Source: Neptunomonas concharum (GTDB lineage: Bacteria > Pseudomonadota > Gammaproteobacteria > Pseudomonadales > Balneatricaceae). From it: DNA of 64,000 nucleotides. The notes under the pieces were generated by a model. The model saw only the letters and a program-made list of their open reading frames with translations, was not told the DNA's origin and did not search any database. The stretch spans positions 930,001 to 994,000 of the forward strand of contig NZ_CP043869.1 in assembly GCF_008630635.1 (NCBI RefSeq). The letters run 5' to 3'. This document shows positions 26,764 through 37,439 of this stretch, piece by piece. Within the stretch, counting starts at the first letter, position 1. Each line of letters opens with the position of its first letter. The translations under genes were made by a program, and so were the position numbers.

Positions 26764-28124
26764 TGACAAGTGTTAAGCTCTCGGCGCTTAATGAGTGTTT
26801 AAATGCCACGCTTATTAATGGTGATGCTCTTATTCAGGGGGTCAGTACAGATACCCGTAATATTCATGACGGTGATTTATTTATTGCACTAAAAGGTGAG
26901 CGTTTTGACGCCCATGACTTTGCGGCACAAGCCATAGATTCTGGTGCTGTTGCGCTGGTGGTGGATCATCCAATAGCGTTGCCGATCCCTCAGTTAGTGG
27001 TCGATGACACACGTATCGCATTAGGCCTAATAGGTGAATATAATCGCGCCTTTTTTGATGGAACCTTGATTGCAGTGACAGGGAGCAGCGGTAAAACAAC
27101 GGTTAAAGAGATGTTAGCAACGATCCTTAGCGATGTTGGGGAAACGCTATTTACGCAAGGTAATTTGAATAACGATATTGGTGTGCCGTTGACGTTGCTG
27201 AGACTATCGCCTGAACATCGTTATGCTGTAATTGAGATGGGGGCAAGTGGACCCAATGAGATCGCTTACTCGGCCTCTTTATCACATCCTGATATCGCGA
27301 TGGTAAATAACGCCATGGGGGCGCATTTAGAAGGGTTCGGTTCCCTTGAAGGTGTTGTTGAGGCGAAAGGCGAAATCTACGATGGGCTGACAAACCAAGG
27401 GGTAGCGATTGTTAATGCAGATGATCCCCATGCACAGCGCTGGTTAGACAGAGCGAAAGGAAAGTCCATCTTAACCTTTGGGTTGGCAGCGGGTGCTGAT
27501 GTTCGAGCACAAGCGTTATACCTTCAGACAAACGGATGTTACGGCTTTGACTTGACGTACCAAAATGAATCGGTCGCTGTCAGGCTGAATGTCTTAGGGC
27601 GTCATAATGTATGCAATGCATTGGCCGCAGCCGCTGCGAGTTTATCAGCGGGTTTGTCTTTGTCGCAGATAGCATCAGGCTTAGCGAAATTCTCTGCTGT
27701 AAAAGGGCGGATGTTTAGCACCCAAGGTGTGAATGGTGCTTTGGTGATTGATGATAGCTACAACGCAAACCCCGGGTCGGTACGTGCTGCTATCTCCATG
27801 TTGAGTGAATTAAAAGGAGAGCGGGCGTTAGTGCTGGGGGATATGGGGGAGCTAGGTGCTGACGAAGTGTCCCTGCATCAAGAGGTGGGGCAGTTTGCTG
27901 CTCAAATGGGTATAGAAAAGCTTTTTGCAGTAGGTCGGTTGAGCCAATTTACTGTGGAAGCTTATAAACAAGCGGGAGGCATATGTGCTGAACATCTGGG
28001 CGATAAAAGCGAGTTGGTTTCTCGTCTTCAACATGAGGCGCATTCAGCGATGGTTATATTAGTGAAAGGGTCTCGAAGTGCAGCCATGGATCAGGTCGTA
28101 AATTGTCTGGTTGGGGAGGCTTGA
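26760..28124 (+). CDS. murF: UDP-N-acetylmuramoyl-tripeptide--D-alanyl-D-alanine ligase MurF
   Basis: Adds the D-Ala-D-Ala dipeptide to complete the UDP-MurNAc-pentapeptide. The 454 residues show [20 protein letters not shown] near residue 28, the P-loop [19 protein letters not shown] (~103), [21 protein letters not shown] (~160) and [17 protein letters not shown] (~329). Two adjacent ATGs overlap the murE stop; the first is used. A GGGGAGG near its 3' end serves as the ribosome site of mraY. Confidence 0.98.
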   Translation: MMTSVKLSALNECLNATLINGDALIQGVSTDTRNIHDGDLFIALKGERFDAHDFAAQAIDSGAVALVVDHPIALPIPQLVVDDTRIALGLIGEYNRAFFDGTLIAVTGSSGKTTVKEMLATILSDVGETLFTQGNLNNDIGVPLTLLRLSPEHRYAVIEMGASGPNEIAYSASLSHPDIAMVNNAMGAHLEGFGSLEGVVEAKGEIYDGLTNQGVAIVNADDPHAQRWLDRAKGKSILTFGLAAGADVRAQALYLQTNGCYGFDLTYQNESVAVRLNVLGRHNVCNALAAAAASLSAGLSLSQIASGLAKFSAVKGRMFSTQGVNGALVIDDSYNANPGSVRAAISMLSELKGERALVLGDMGELGADEVSLHQEVGQFAAQMGIEKLFAVGRLSQFTVEAYKQAGGICAEHLGDKSELVSRLQHEAHSAMVILVKGSRSAAMDQVVNCLVGEA

Positions 28125-28125
28125 T

Positions 28126-29208
28126 ATGCTGCTGATTCTTGCAGATTTCTTTGGTCAGTATTTTTCGGCCATTGCGGTTTTTAAATATTTAACCCTGCGG
28201 GGCATTATGGGCGTGCTTACAGCGCTGTCATTGTCGCTGTTTATCGGCCCTCGTTTGATTAAATATTTGAAAACAAAACAGATTGGCCAAGCGGTCCGGG
28301 ATGACGGCCCGCAATCCCACTTAAGTAAAGCAGGAACGCCGACGATGGGCGGTGCGCTTATTCTGTTGTCGATTGCTATCAGTACCCTGTTATGGGCAGA
28401 TTTATCCAATCGATATGTTTGGATAGTGCTGATTGTGACACTTATTTTTGGTGCTGTTGGTTGGGTCGATGATTGGCGAAAAGTGGTTGAAAAGAACTCG
28501 CGTGGGCTGCCGGCTCGTTGGAAATATTTTTGGCAATCCGTTGGCGGGTTAGGTGCAGCAACCGTGCTTTATGTAACGGCACAAACGCCAGCAGAAACTC
28601 AGCTGATCGTCCCCGTTTTTAAAGATGTTGCTATCGACATGGGTATCTTCTTTATTGTGTTTACCTATTTCGTCATTGTCGGGACTTCTAATGCAGTGAA
28701 CCTAACCGATGGTCTCGACGGTTTGGCTATCATGCCAACAGTCATGGTTGCAGGTGCCTTGGCGGTTTTTGCCTATCTTAGTGGTCATATTCGTTTTGCG
28801 GAGTACTTGCATATTCCCTATATCGCAGGATCTGGGGAACTCATCATTTTTTGTGGTGCTATCGTTGGTGCAGGCTTAGGTTTTCTGTGGTTCAACACCT
28901 ACCCAGCGCAAGTCTTTATGGGAGACGTCGGTGCGCTAGCGCTAGGCGCTGCACTGGGTTCGGTGGCGGTTGTTGTACGTCAGGAACTGGTGCTGGTCAT
29001 TATGGGCGGGGTCTTTGTGATGGAGACCGTCTCTGTGATTTTACAAGTGGCCTCCTACAAGCTCACTGGGCGGCGGATTTTCCGGATGGCGCCGATTCAT
29101 CATCATTTTGAGCTAAAAGGTTGGCCCGAGCCGCGGGTGATTGTTCGCTTTTGGATTATTACCGTGGTGTTAGTGCTGGTGGGTTTAGCAACCCTGAAGA
29201 TTCGTTAG
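28126..29208 (+). CDS. mraY: Phospho-N-acetylmuramoyl-pentapeptide-transferase MraY
   Basis: Integral membrane enzyme that transfers phospho-MurNAc-pentapeptide to undecaprenyl phosphate, giving lipid I. The 360 residues, equal to E. coli, form about ten membrane helices. Conserved blocks are [14 protein letters not shown] (~70), [12 protein letters not shown] with the catalytic Asp pair (~110-121), [16 protein letters not shown] (~195), [13 protein letters not shown] (~267) and [14 protein letters not shown] (~322). The ATG at 28126 lies six bases after GGGGAGG, one base after the murF stop. Confidence 0.98.
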   Translation: MLLILADFFGQYFSAIAVFKYLTLRGIMGVLTALSLSLFIGPRLIKYLKTKQIGQAVRDDGPQSHLSKAGTPTMGGALILLSIAISTLLWADLSNRYVWIVLIVTLIFGAVGWVDDWRKVVEKNSRGLPARWKYFWQSVGGLGAATVLYVTAQTPAETQLIVPVFKDVAIDMGIFFIVFTYFVIVGTSNAVNLTDGLDGLAIMPTVMVAGALAVFAYLSGHIRFAEYLHIPYIAGSGELIIFCGAIVGAGLGFLWFNTYPAQVFMGDVGALALGAALGSVAVVVRQELVLVIMGGVFVMETVSVILQVASYKLTGRRIFRMAPIHHHFELKGWPEPRVIVRFWIITVVLVLVGLATLKIR

Positions 29209-29220
29209 GAGCAGAAAAGC

Positions 29221-30573
29221 ATGTCGCTGATTTCGTCAGATAGATTAAAGATAGTGATTGGTCTGGGTTTGACCGGGCTGTCTTGTGCACGCTATTTGGC
29301 AAGAACAGGCCAACGATTTGCCTTGGCTGATACGAGAGAAGTGCCTCCTAATCTTGATGAAATTCGCCGCATCTATCCCGATGTTGATATTCGCACAGGC
29401 GATTTGGATGCGCAGTTTCTAAAGCAAGCCGATGAGTTAGTGCTGAGCCCAGGAGTTGCTAAAAGCCACCCGGCAATCCAAGAAGCGTTATCCTCGGGCG
29501 TGAAACTAATAGGTGACATTGACCTGTTCTGCCGAGAAGTGTCTGCGCCGATCGTTGCGATTACAGGCTCTAATGCAAAAAGCACGGTGACCTCCTTAGT
29601 GGGAGAGATGGCTAAAACGGCTGGTATTGATGTAGGGGTGGGTGGAAATTTAGGCCTGCCTGTTTTGGATATGTTGTCTGACGGCGAAAAAGCATTATAT
29701 GTTCTTGAATTATCAAGCTTTCAGCTAGAAACGACTCATGAGCTAAGAGCTGAAGTGGCTACCGTGTTAAATGTCAGTCAAGATCATTTAGATCGTTATC
29801 CTGATATGCAAGGCTATTACCAAGCCAAGCATCGTATTTTTCGAGGGTGTAAACAGGCAGTAGAAAACCTTGATGATGCTTTGACTCACCCATTACTTCC
29901 TGCTGGGGTGCCCTTATGGGGTTATCGTTTAGGAAAGGCCGATTTTCGTATCTTTGGATTACAGGATGTGGATGGGGAAGAGTGGCTCGCTTTGGGTACA
30001 GAGCCCCTTATGCCTGTATCCATGATGAAAATGCCGGGAAGGCATAATGTGGTTAATGCTTTATCTGCACTTGCGCTGGGCACTCTATCGGGTATCCCGA
30101 TGAATGCTATGCTCGCCGCGCTGAAAGCATTTCCTGGTTTAGATCATCGTTGCCAATGGGTAGCCGAAAAGCAAGGTGTTGCATTTTATAACGATTCTAA
30201 AGGAACCAATGTCGGCGCGACAGTCGCGGCGCTTGAGGGGTTAGGTAGTGAGCTTAAAGCACCAAGTAAGCTTGTCCTGATCGCAGGAGGTGAGGGTAAA
30301 GGTGCGGATTTTGGAGACCTCATTTTACCGGTCAAAACTTATGTTAAAACCGTGATTTTGATCGGCCAGGATGCCGACATTCTCAAGCAAACGCTCACAG
30401 GCTCGGCAGAAGTTCTGATGGCCGACTCAATGGAAGAAGCGGTTAATCGTTCCGCAGAGGTCGCTGTGTCCGGTGATGTTGTACTGCTATCCCCAGCTTG
30501 TGCCAGTTTCGATATGTTTAAAGGTTATGCGGATCGCGGCCAGCAATTTGTTAAGTGGGTAGAAAGCTTATGA
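29221..30573 (+). CDS. murD: UDP-N-acetylmuramoylalanine--D-glutamate ligase MurD
   Basis: Cytoplasmic ligase that adds D-glutamate to UDP-MurNAc-L-Ala. The 450 residues begin with the UMP-binding Rossmann region (IVIGLGLTGLSCARYLA, about 11-27). The ATP loop is ITGSNAKSTVTSLVGEM (~113-129), with Ala where many homologues have Gly; from memory Pseudomonas-type MurD shares this variant. LSSFQLETTHEL (~160) and FYNDSKGTNVGATVAAL (~321) follow. ftsW overlaps its stop by four bases. Confidence 0.97.
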   Translation: MSLISSDRLKIVIGLGLTGLSCARYLARTGQRFALADTREVPPNLDEIRRIYPDVDIRTGDLDAQFLKQADELVLSPGVAKSHPAIQEALSSGVKLIGDIDLFCREVSAPIVAITGSNAKSTVTSLVGEMAKTAGIDVGVGGNLGLPVLDMLSDGEKALYVLELSSFQLETTHELRAEVATVLNVSQDHLDRYPDMQGYYQAKHRIFRGCKQAVENLDDALTHPLLPAGVPLWGYRLGKADFRIFGLQDVDGEEWLALGTEPLMPVSMMKMPGRHNVVNALSALALGTLSGIPMNAMLAALKAFPGLDHRCQWVAEKQGVAFYNDSKGTNVGATVAALEGLGSELKAPSKLVLIAGGEGKGADFGDLILPVKTYVKTVILIGQDADILKQTLTGSAEVLMADSMEEAVNRSAEVAVSGDVVLLSPACASFDMFKGYADRGQQFVKWVESL

Positions 30574-31796
30574 ATCAGCCGATGGTCTCAACCCAACCAT
30601 CTTGGACGCGCGTTTCCAATGACGGTTTGATGCCATTCGATCCATGGTTGCTGGCGACGGCGGCGGCGCTAATTTTAACGGGCTTTGTGATGATCACTTC
30701 GGCCTCAATGGATGTGGCTGCAGAGAAATTTGGCGGTGAGTTCTTTTTTGCAAAGCGGCATGGTTTCTTTATTGCCTTAGCGCTGGCTTGCTCGTTAATG
30801 GCGGTGAAGGTGCCCATTCGCTTTTGGGAACGGTACGGTCCTATTTTACTCGCGGTAGGCTTTGTTTTATTGGTACTCGTACTGATACCCGGTATTGGGC
30901 GTGAGGTTAACGGTAGTCGGCGTTGGATTGGCTTAGGACCACTCAATTTACAGGCTTCAGAAGTCGCTAAATTTTGCATGGTAATTTACGTTGCAGGCTA
31001 TCTTGTGAGGCGACTAACTGAGGTGCGGACGAGCTGGTCAGGTGTGGCAAAGCCGGTATTGCCATTAGCTTTCTTTGTATCGCTTTTGCTGGGCGAACCC
31101 GATTATGGAGCAGCCGTTGTACTGATGGCTACTGTGATGGGTATGATTTTTTTGGGTGGCATGCGCTTTGCTCAGTTCTTACTGATTTTATTATGTGCCG
31201 TGGGTTTGATCTTGATTTTGGCGATAGCGCAACCCTATCGCATGGCACGACTGAAGTCGTTTCAGGACCCCTGGGCTGACCCGTTTGGCACGGGTTATCA
31301 GCTATCTCAGGCGCAGATCGCCTTTGGTCGGGGGGAGTGGTTCGGAACAGGATTAGGCAATAGTGTGCAGAAGCTATTCTATCTGCCCGAAGCGCATACT
31401 GATTTCGTTTACTCAGTACTAGCAGAAGAGTTTGGGCTTTTAGGTGCGCTGGTCGTTGTTGTGTTATATGCGATCATGATTAGCCGAATCTTCCTGATTG
31501 GGCGTCAAGCGGAAAAGCAAAAAGCTTTCTTTATGGGGTATTTAGCGTATGGCTTTGGATTTATTTTGGCAGGTCAGGCACTTATCAATATTGGTGTTAA
31601 TGTAGGCGCGCTGCCAACGAAAGGGTTAACGCTACCGCTGCTTAGTTATGGTGGAAGTAGCCTATTGGTGTGTACTGTCATGATCGCTATTGTTTTACGC
31701 ATTGACTACGAATTGAAAAAACTCAGGCTGGTGATGCCTATAGATGAAAAAGCATCTGACAAAAAGAGAAAAAATACGCATGACGAAGCCGAATAA
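30570..31796 (+). CDS. ftsW: Septal peptidoglycan glycosyltransferase FtsW
   Basis: SEDS-family polymerase that builds glycan strands from lipid II at the septum together with FtsI. The 408 residues have about ten membrane helices. Family hallmarks include GREVNGSRRWIGLGPLNLQASEVAKF (about 110-135), AEEFGLLGALVVVVLYAIM (~286) and the C-terminal LPTKGLTLPLLSYGGSSLL (~351). The ATG at 30570 overlaps the murD stop as ATGA. The 3' end overlaps murG by 17 bases. Confidence 0.97.
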   Translation: MNQPMVSTQPSWTRVSNDGLMPFDPWLLATAAALILTGFVMITSASMDVAAEKFGGEFFFAKRHGFFIALALACSLMAVKVPIRFWERYGPILLAVGFVLLVLVLIPGIGREVNGSRRWIGLGPLNLQASEVAKFCMVIYVAGYLVRRLTEVRTSWSGVAKPVLPLAFFVSLLLGEPDYGAAVVLMATVMGMIFLGGMRFAQFLLILLCAVGLILILAIAQPYRMARLKSFQDPWADPFGTGYQLSQAQIAFGRGEWFGTGLGNSVQKLFYLPEAHTDFVYSVLAEEFGLLGALVVVVLYAIMISRIFLIGRQAEKQKAFFMGYLAYGFGFILAGQALINIGVNVGALPTKGLTLPLLSYGGSSLLVCTVMIAIVLRIDYELKKLRLVMPIDEKASDKKRKNTHDEAE

Positions 31797-32865
31797 AACA
31801 GCGTTGGTAATGGCCGGAGGAACCGGTGGACATGTGTTTCCCGCTTTGGCAACGGCGCGAGAGCTGCAGCAACATCAGGTAGCTATTCATTGGATGGGAA
31901 CCTCCAAAGGTATCGAAGCGACCGTTGTCCCAGCTGCAGAGATACCGCTGCATGTGATCGACGTAAAAGGGCTACGGGGTAAAGGGCGCTTAAGTTTGCT
32001 GGGCGCTCCGTTTCGTCTTGTTAAAGCGATATGGCAGGCACTAGCGGTGGTTAGGCGTGTAAAACCGGATGTTGTCTTGGGTATGGGAGGTTTTGCTTCG
32101 GGGCCGGGTGCGGTAGCTGCCAAGTTGATGGGTGTTCCTTTGGTCATCCATGAGCAAAACGCGGTAGCGGGTATGACCAATAGAATATCGGCTAAGCTAG
32201 CGACTCGTGTTTTAGAAGCGTTCGGTGGTGCATTTCCTGAAGGCGTTAATACAGAGCAAACAGGTAATCCTGTTCGCGGTGAGATTCTTGCAGTCGACAG
32301 CCCCGAAGTACGTTATTCATCCAGAGAAAGTGAGCGACTCAATATTCTGGTGGTAGGTGGCAGTTTGGGAGCAAAGGCTATAAATGATTTGTTACCTGAA
32401 GCGTTGGCTGAAATTGAAGAGAGCAAGCGTCCTTACGTTTGGCACCAAACAGGTAAACAGAATATTGATGCAACATTAGCGCGCTACCAAGCATTGAATG
32501 TTGAAGCGAATGTTGTGCCTTTTATTGATGATATGGCATCTGCTTATTGTTGGGCAGATCTGGTTGTGTGCCGCTCTGGGGCCTTAACAGTGAGTGAGTT
32601 GGCGATTGCGGGCGTACCTGCGTTGCTGATTCCGTTCCCGTTTGCTGTCGATGATCACCAAACGGCTAACGCTCGTTATCTTGAAGCGGTGGGAGCGGCA
32701 TGGATTATCCAGCAACGGGATTTAAAAAAAGAGAATTTAATAGAATTGATTGATGGCTCTGTTAGTCGTCAAGCATTAGCAGATATGGCAGTTAAAGCGC
32801 GTAGTGTGGCCAAACCAGAAGCCAGCAAGCGTGTTGCTCATATCTGTCTGGAGATCATGAAATGA
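31780..32865 (+). CDS. murG: UDP-GlcNAc:lipid I N-acetylglucosaminyltransferase MurG
   Basis: Peripheral inner-membrane GT-B enzyme that converts lipid I to lipid II. The 361 residues start [22 protein letters not shown], the first G-loop. [18 protein letters not shown] (~97), [13 protein letters not shown] (~125), [15 protein letters not shown] (~189) and the acceptor-site [24 protein letters not shown] (~264) all match. An in-frame ATG at 31744 would add twelve residues not seen in relatives, so 31780 is preferred; the ribosome site is weak, consistent with coupling to ftsW. Confidence 0.97.
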   Translation: MTKPNKTALVMAGGTGGHVFPALATARELQQHQVAIHWMGTSKGIEATVVPAAEIPLHVIDVKGLRGKGRLSLLGAPFRLVKAIWQALAVVRRVKPDVVLGMGGFASGPGAVAAKLMGVPLVIHEQNAVAGMTNRISAKLATRVLEAFGGAFPEGVNTEQTGNPVRGEILAVDSPEVRYSSRESERLNILVVGGSLGAKAINDLLPEALAEIEESKRPYVWHQTGKQNIDATLARYQALNVEANVVPFIDDMASAYCWADLVVCRSGALTVSELAIAGVPALLIPFPFAVDDHQTANARYLEAVGAAWIIQQRDLKKENLIELIDGSVSRQALADMAVKARSVAKPEASKRVAHICLEIMK

Positions 32866-34307
32866 GCAGAGTTAGTCAAGGGCCAACGGTTTATGAAGTA
32901 CCTGAGATGCGGCGTATCCGTACGATCCATTTTGTGGGTATTGGCGGCGTCGGCATGTGTGGCATTGCAGAAGTACTTTGCAACCAAGGCTATCAAATTT
33001 CAGGATCAGATATTCGTGCCTCCGCGGTCACTGACCGTTTGGTAGTCATGGGTGCCAAGATTTGTATTGGCCACGCAGAGGAAAACGTTTCAGGGGTTGA
33101 TGTCGTTGTTACATCCAGTGCCGTTAACGAGTCTAACCCAGAAGTCAAAGCGGCAAGAGAGTCTAGGATTCCTGTTGTACGCCGTGCCGAAATGCTGTCT
33201 GAGCTGATGCGTTATCGCCATGGTGTTGCAGTCGCGGGGACACATGGCAAAACGACAACGACAAGCTTGTTAGCATCTGTGTTTGCAGAAGGGGATCTGG
33301 ATCCAACCTTTGTTATCGGAGGTCGGCTTAATAGTGCCGGTACCAATGCACGAATGGGGGCAAGCCGTTACTTGATTGCTGAAGCAGATGAAAGTGATGC
33401 TTCCTTTTTACATCTACAGCCGATGGTTGCCATCGTGACCAACATTGATGCTGATCACATGGATACCTACGGAGGGGACTTTAATAAGCTAAAGCAAACC
33501 TTCGTCGATTTTTTGCATAACCTGCCATTTTATGGATTGGCTGTACTGTGTACGGATGATGAGGTTGTACAAGAAATATTACCGGATATCAGCCGCCCGG
33601 TTGTTACCTATGGCCTCAATAAAGACGCGGATTATCGGGCAGTCGATATTCGCCAAAGTGGTATGCATACCCACTTTAAGGTGAAACGCCCTGAGGGTCA
33701 TGCGGACTTAAGCATAACCTTAAATATGCCCGGTGTGCACAATGTTTTGAATGCGTTAGCGACGATTGCAGTTGCAACGGATGAAGGGATAGATGATGCA
33801 TCTATTTCGTCTGCTTTGCAGAAATTTGCGGGAGTCGGGCGTCGTTTTCAGGTGTTGGAGCCTCTACAACTTCAACAAGGCACCGCGATGTTGGTGGACG
33901 ACTATGGACACCATCCTCGTGAAGTGGAAGCGGTTATTCGAGCGGTTAAAGAGGGATGGCCAGATAAGCGTTTGGTTATGATCTATCAGCCTCACCGCTA
34001 TACACGAACCCGAGACTTGTATGAAGACTTTGTGCAGGTGTTGTCTGAAGTCGATACGTTAATGTTAATGGAAGTGTACGCGGCGGGTGAGGAGCCCATT
34101 GCCGGAGCAGATAGCCGTAGCCTGTGCCGTAGTATACGACAGCGCGGTGCTATTGAGCCTGTGTATGTTAAGTCAGCCGACGAAGTGCCCGAGGTGTTAA
34201 AGAATATGCTAAAACCCGGTGATCTGGTGCTAACCCAAGGAGCTGGCAATATTACTGCGCTGGCGCATGATCTGTCAGGACTTGACCTAACGGGGGTGAA
34301 GGCATGA
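32862..34307 (+). CDS. murC: UDP-N-acetylmuramate--L-alanine ligase MurC
   Basis: First of the Mur ligases, joining L-alanine to UDP-MurNAc. The 481 residues show the Rossmann loop [18 protein letters not shown] (about 21-38), the ATP loop [18 protein letters not shown] (~124-141), [14 protein letters not shown] (~174) and [15 protein letters not shown] (~345), which holds the family's DDYGHHP signature. It starts inside the murG stop (ATGA) and is followed by ddl with the same overlap. Confidence 0.98.
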   Translation: MSRVSQGPTVYEVPEMRRIRTIHFVGIGGVGMCGIAEVLCNQGYQISGSDIRASAVTDRLVVMGAKICIGHAEENVSGVDVVVTSSAVNESNPEVKAARESRIPVVRRAEMLSELMRYRHGVAVAGTHGKTTTTSLLASVFAEGDLDPTFVIGGRLNSAGTNARMGASRYLIAEADESDASFLHLQPMVAIVTNIDADHMDTYGGDFNKLKQTFVDFLHNLPFYGLAVLCTDDEVVQEILPDISRPVVTYGLNKDADYRAVDIRQSGMHTHFKVKRPEGHADLSITLNMPGVHNVLNALATIAVATDEGIDDASISSALQKFAGVGRRFQVLEPLQLQQGTAMLVDDYGHHPREVEAVIRAVKEGWPDKRLVMIYQPHRYTRTRDLYEDFVQVLSEVDTLMLMEVYAAGEEPIAGADSRSLCRSIRQRGAIEPVYVKSADEVPEVLKNMLKPGDLVLTQGAGNITALAHDLSGLDLTGVKA

Positions 34308-35251
34308 CGTATCGTATTAGCGACGCTGAATCGAAAGCATTTGGCCGAGTGGCAGTGGTATATGGGGGTAATTCGGCAGAGCGTCCAGTATCACTGAATA
34401 GCGGTAGGGCTGTCCATGCGGCGCTAGTTTCTGCAGGGGTTGACGCATTCTTACTTGATTTGTATGGCCCTGATGGGAACTTAAACCCTATCCAGCAGCT
34501 ACAAGCGGCTGAATGTGACCGTGTTTTCCTAATTCTGCACGGGCGTGGTGGGGAAGATGGCACCATACAAGGCATGTTAGAAATGATGCAAATACCTTAT
34601 ACCGGCAGTGGCGTTGCTGCATCAGCGTTGGGAATGGATAAGCTCCGTAGTAAACAGCTTTTTGTTGGAGCTGGCTTGCCCACTCCCCCATTTAAGGTGC
34701 TACGCGATCAAGATGATTTATCGACCTGTGTTGCGGAACTAGGGTTTCCCTTAATGATCAAACCCGCCCATGAAGGTTCCAGTATTGGTATGCATAAAGT
34801 ATCCAATGCAGAGCAATTGGCAGAGGCTTGGCAAGATGCCTGTCGATATGATCAATGTGTTATTGCTGAGCAGTGGGTGACGGGCTCTGAATATACGGTA
34901 GCTGTTCTGAATGATAAGGCGCTGCCGGCTATTAAGCTGGAAACACCCCATGACTTCTATGACTACAATGCCAAATACGAGGCAGACGACACTCGGTATC
35001 ATTTTGATCATGGTTTGAGTTCAGAGCAAGAGCAACGCCTCCTAAGATTGGCAGAACAGGCTTTTAGCGCTGTTGGCTGCCTTGATTGGGGACGTGTTGA
35101 CATTATGCAAGATCAACAAGGACATTTTTATCTCCTTGAAGTGAACACAACGCCTGGAATGACAGATCATAGCCTCGTACCTATGGCAGCACGACAGGCA
35201 GGTATCAGCTTCGAACAACTCGTGGTTGAAATATTGAGAGAGGCCGAGTGA
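34304..35251 (+). CDS. ddl: D-alanine--D-alanine ligase
   Basis: ATP-grasp enzyme making the D-Ala-D-Ala used by MurF. The 315 residues include [22 protein letters not shown] near residue 13, the substrate segment [26 protein letters not shown] (~78-103), [17 protein letters not shown] (~148) and [26 protein letters not shown] (~266). The position between murC and ftsQ corresponds to ddlB of E. coli. It overlaps murC by four bases; ftsQ begins two bases after its stop. Confidence 0.97.
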   Translation: MTYRISDAESKAFGRVAVVYGGNSAERPVSLNSGRAVHAALVSAGVDAFLLDLYGPDGNLNPIQQLQAAECDRVFLILHGRGGEDGTIQGMLEMMQIPYTGSGVAASALGMDKLRSKQLFVGAGLPTPPFKVLRDQDDLSTCVAELGFPLMIKPAHEGSSIGMHKVSNAEQLAEAWQDACRYDQCVIAEQWVTGSEYTVAVLNDKALPAIKLETPHDFYDYNAKYEADDTRYHFDHGLSSEQEQRLLRLAEQAFSAVGCLDWGRVDIMQDQQGHFYLLEVNTTPGMTDHSLVPMAARQAGISFEQLVVEILREAE

Positions 35252-35252
35252 C

Positions 35253-36065
35253 ATGAACGCGAAGGTTCAGACATTACAGGTTTACGACCAGTATGAATTG
35301 CCTTCTAAGGCTAATTCTTCGGTTGTTAAACCCGATGTACAGGAGTCTGAACTCTATTGGCGTCCGCTGATCATACTCAGTTCTGCACTGATATTTTGTG
35401 GCTTAATGTTTAGTGGTTATACGCAAGCTATGAAGTGGCTTGACCGCCCTGTGAATGAAATTCGTATGTTGGGTGAAACCAAGTATCTCAACAAAACATT
35501 ATTAGCGGAAAAGCTCGCAGCAAGTATTAGTGCACCCTTATTACATTTAGATATCGAAGCGTTAAGAAATACCTTGCTGGATGATCCTTGGGTGCAAGCG
35601 GCAGAAGTCCGTAGAGAGTGGCCCCCTGCAGTATCCGTATTAGTTAGTGAACAAATACCGGTAGCGAGATGGGGGAAAAAGGGGCTGTTAAATCATCAAG
35701 GTGATATTTTTTGGCCTGATTCCCGAGACGGTTACGAGCATCTGCCTGAATTGAATGGGCCAGCGACAGAAACGCAGCTGCTCATGGCTCAATATCATGA
35801 TATGAGCCGCTTATTTCAGGGAGCCAGTGTACGTATGTCAGGATTAACAATGGAAGCACGTGGTGCCTGGATTCTACAAATGGGAAATGGCATTGAAGTT
35901 GTTGTTGGCCGCGAACAGCTCAAAGACCGATTACAGCGCTTCTTGCACGTATATCAAAAAGAGCTGGCGTCGGCGGCTGATCGAATAGAGAGAATAGATA
36001 TCCGTTACACAAACGGTGTAGCGGTTAAGTGGCGTGAGCCCATAGAGCAGATTAAGGCGGGTTAG
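35253..36065 (+). CDS. ftsQ: Cell division protein FtsQ
   Basis: Bitopic divisome protein linking early and late division proteins. The 270 residues have an N-terminal cytoplasmic region, a membrane segment at about 33-55 (PLIILSSALIFCGLMFSGYTQAM), a POTRA domain starting VNEIRMLGETKYLNK (~63-135) and a beta domain with VLVSEQIPVARWG. Both domains are typical for FtsQ/DivIB. Its stop shares bases with the GTG start assigned to ftsA. Confidence 0.96.
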   Translation: MNAKVQTLQVYDQYELPSKANSSVVKPDVQESELYWRPLIILSSALIFCGLMFSGYTQAMKWLDRPVNEIRMLGETKYLNKTLLAEKLAASISAPLLHLDIEALRNTLLDDPWVQAAEVRREWPPAVSVLVSEQIPVARWGKKGLLNHQGDIFWPDSRDGYEHLPELNGPATETQLLMAQYHDMSRLFQGASVRMSGLTMEARGAWILQMGNGIEVVVGREQLKDRLQRFLHVYQKELASAADRIERIDIRYTNGVAVKWREPIEQIKAG

Positions 36066-37363
36066 TGAATATGTCAGATGACAGTATGATCGTTGCATTG
36101 GATATCGGCACATCAAAAGTGGTGTGTTTGGTCGCCGAAGTGATGCCAAGTGGCCAAATCGAAGTCATTGGTATTGGTTCGCATCCATCCCGTGGCCTAA
36201 AGCGGGGTGTGGTGATCAATATTGAGTCCACGGTCAGCTCTATTCAACGTGCCGTCGAAGAAGCCGAACTGATGGCTGGGTGTAAAATCCACTCCGTGAC
36301 CGTCGGTATCGCAGGCAGTCATATCAGCAGCCTGAACTCCCACGGTATTGTTGCTGTGCGCGATCGTGAAGTGATGGATCATGATCTGGAGCGGGTCATT
36401 GATGCGGCCAGCGCTGTTGCTATTCCGGCAGATCAAAAAATCTTGCATATCCTGCCGCAGGAATACCTGATCGATAACCAAGAAGGCATTAAAGAACCGC
36501 TGGGTATGTCCGGCGTACGACTGGAAGCCAAAGTGCACCTAGTGACGGGCGCGACCAATGCGATCCAGAATATTGAAAAGTGTGTACGTCGATGCGGCTT
36601 GGAAGTTGACGGCGTGGTGTTAGAACAGCTTGCCTCCAGCTATGCAGTACTCACCGATGACGAAAAAGACCTCGGTGTCTGCATGGTGGATATCGGCGGT
36701 GGTACAACGGATATTGCAGTCTTTACCGCAGGCTCTATTCGTCATACGGGTGTGATTCCTATCGCAGGGGATCAGGTCACCAATGATATAGCCATGGCGT
36801 TACGCACCCCGACCCAGCACGCCGAGCAACTGAAAATTAAATACGCCTGCGCCTTAGCGCAATTAGCGAGCGCTGATGAAACCATCAAAGTGCCCAGCGT
36901 CGGGGATCGCCCACCACGGGATCTGTCCCGTCAGGCCTTAGCCGAAGTGGTAGAGCCTCGCTATGACGAACTGTTCACCTTAGTGCAGGCGGAACTACGT
37001 CGCAGCGGCTTTGAAGATCTTGTTGCGGCAGGCATCGTGCTCACGGGCGGTACCGCTAAGATGGAAGGGGTGGTAGAACTAGCAGAAGAGATTTTCCACA
37101 TGCCCGTACGCTTAGCGATGCCCCATGGCGTGCGTGGAATGGATGATATTTTACAAAACCCGATCTTTGCGACCGGTATCGGCTTACTCCACTATGCCAG
37201 CCAAGGTGGACAGGTAGGGAGTGCCTCTTCGGTGCACATGCCACCACGTAACGAAACCACATTAGTGGCAGAAGAGCGGGTCACAGAAAAAGCGCCTAAG
37301 CCTAAGAAAACCGGGCCGGGCATCGTCAGTCGTATGAAAGACTGGTTTAAAGGTAATTTTTAA
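36065..37363 (+). CDS. ftsA: Cell division protein FtsA
   Basis: Actin-like ATPase that tethers FtsZ to the membrane and recruits the divisome. The 432 residues show IVALDIGTSKVVCLVAEV (phosphate 1, about 9-26), the inserted 1C domain (~85-165), VDIGGGTTDIAVF (phosphate 2, ~208) and GIVLTGGTAKMEGVVELAEE (~330). The C-terminal GPGIVSRMKDWFKGNF is the amphipathic membrane-targeting helix. A GTG at 36065, seven bases after AAGG, is used; ATG 36071 would remove two residues. By eye the gene is richer in GC than its neighbours, with many GCC, ACC and CTG codons. Confidence 0.97.
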   Translation: MNMSDDSMIVALDIGTSKVVCLVAEVMPSGQIEVIGIGSHPSRGLKRGVVINIESTVSSIQRAVEEAELMAGCKIHSVTVGIAGSHISSLNSHGIVAVRDREVMDHDLERVIDAASAVAIPADQKILHILPQEYLIDNQEGIKEPLGMSGVRLEAKVHLVTGATNAIQNIEKCVRRCGLEVDGVVLEQLASSYAVLTDDEKDLGVCMVDIGGGTTDIAVFTAGSIRHTGVIPIAGDQVTNDIAMALRTPTQHAEQLKIKYACALAQLASADETIKVPSVGDRPPRDLSRQALAEVVEPRYDELFTLVQAELRRSGFEDLVAAGIVLTGGTAKMEGVVELAEEIFHMPVRLAMPHGVRGMDDILQNPIFATGIGLLHYASQGGQVGSASSVHMPPRNETTLVAEERVTEKAPKPKKTGPGIVSRMKDWFKGNF

Positions 37364-37365
37364 TT

Positions 37366-37426
37366 TTGTGCTCTCTTGGATGAGGGCATTATATATCGCC
37401 GGATTGCAGTAAAGGCGTGGAATCCG
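37366..37426 (+). promoter_or_regulatory. Possible ftsZ promoter and leader hairpin
   Basis: In the 76-base ftsA-ftsZ gap, TTGTGC (37366-37371) and TATATA (37390-37395) are separated by 18 bases, a weak match to a sigma-70 promoter. Further on, CGGATT (37400-37405) is complementary to AATCCG (37421-37426), immediately before the CAGGAG ribosome site. Extra promoters before ftsZ are common in other bacteria. The promoter call is uncertain. Confidence 0.35.
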
Positions 37427-37439
37427 ACAGGAGAAAAAA

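Noticed and set aside
29560-29600. MurD ATP loop with Ala in place of Gly (GSNAKST) as a defect
   Set aside because: The same variant is, as I recall, usual in Pseudomonas-type MurD, and the rest of the protein is intact.
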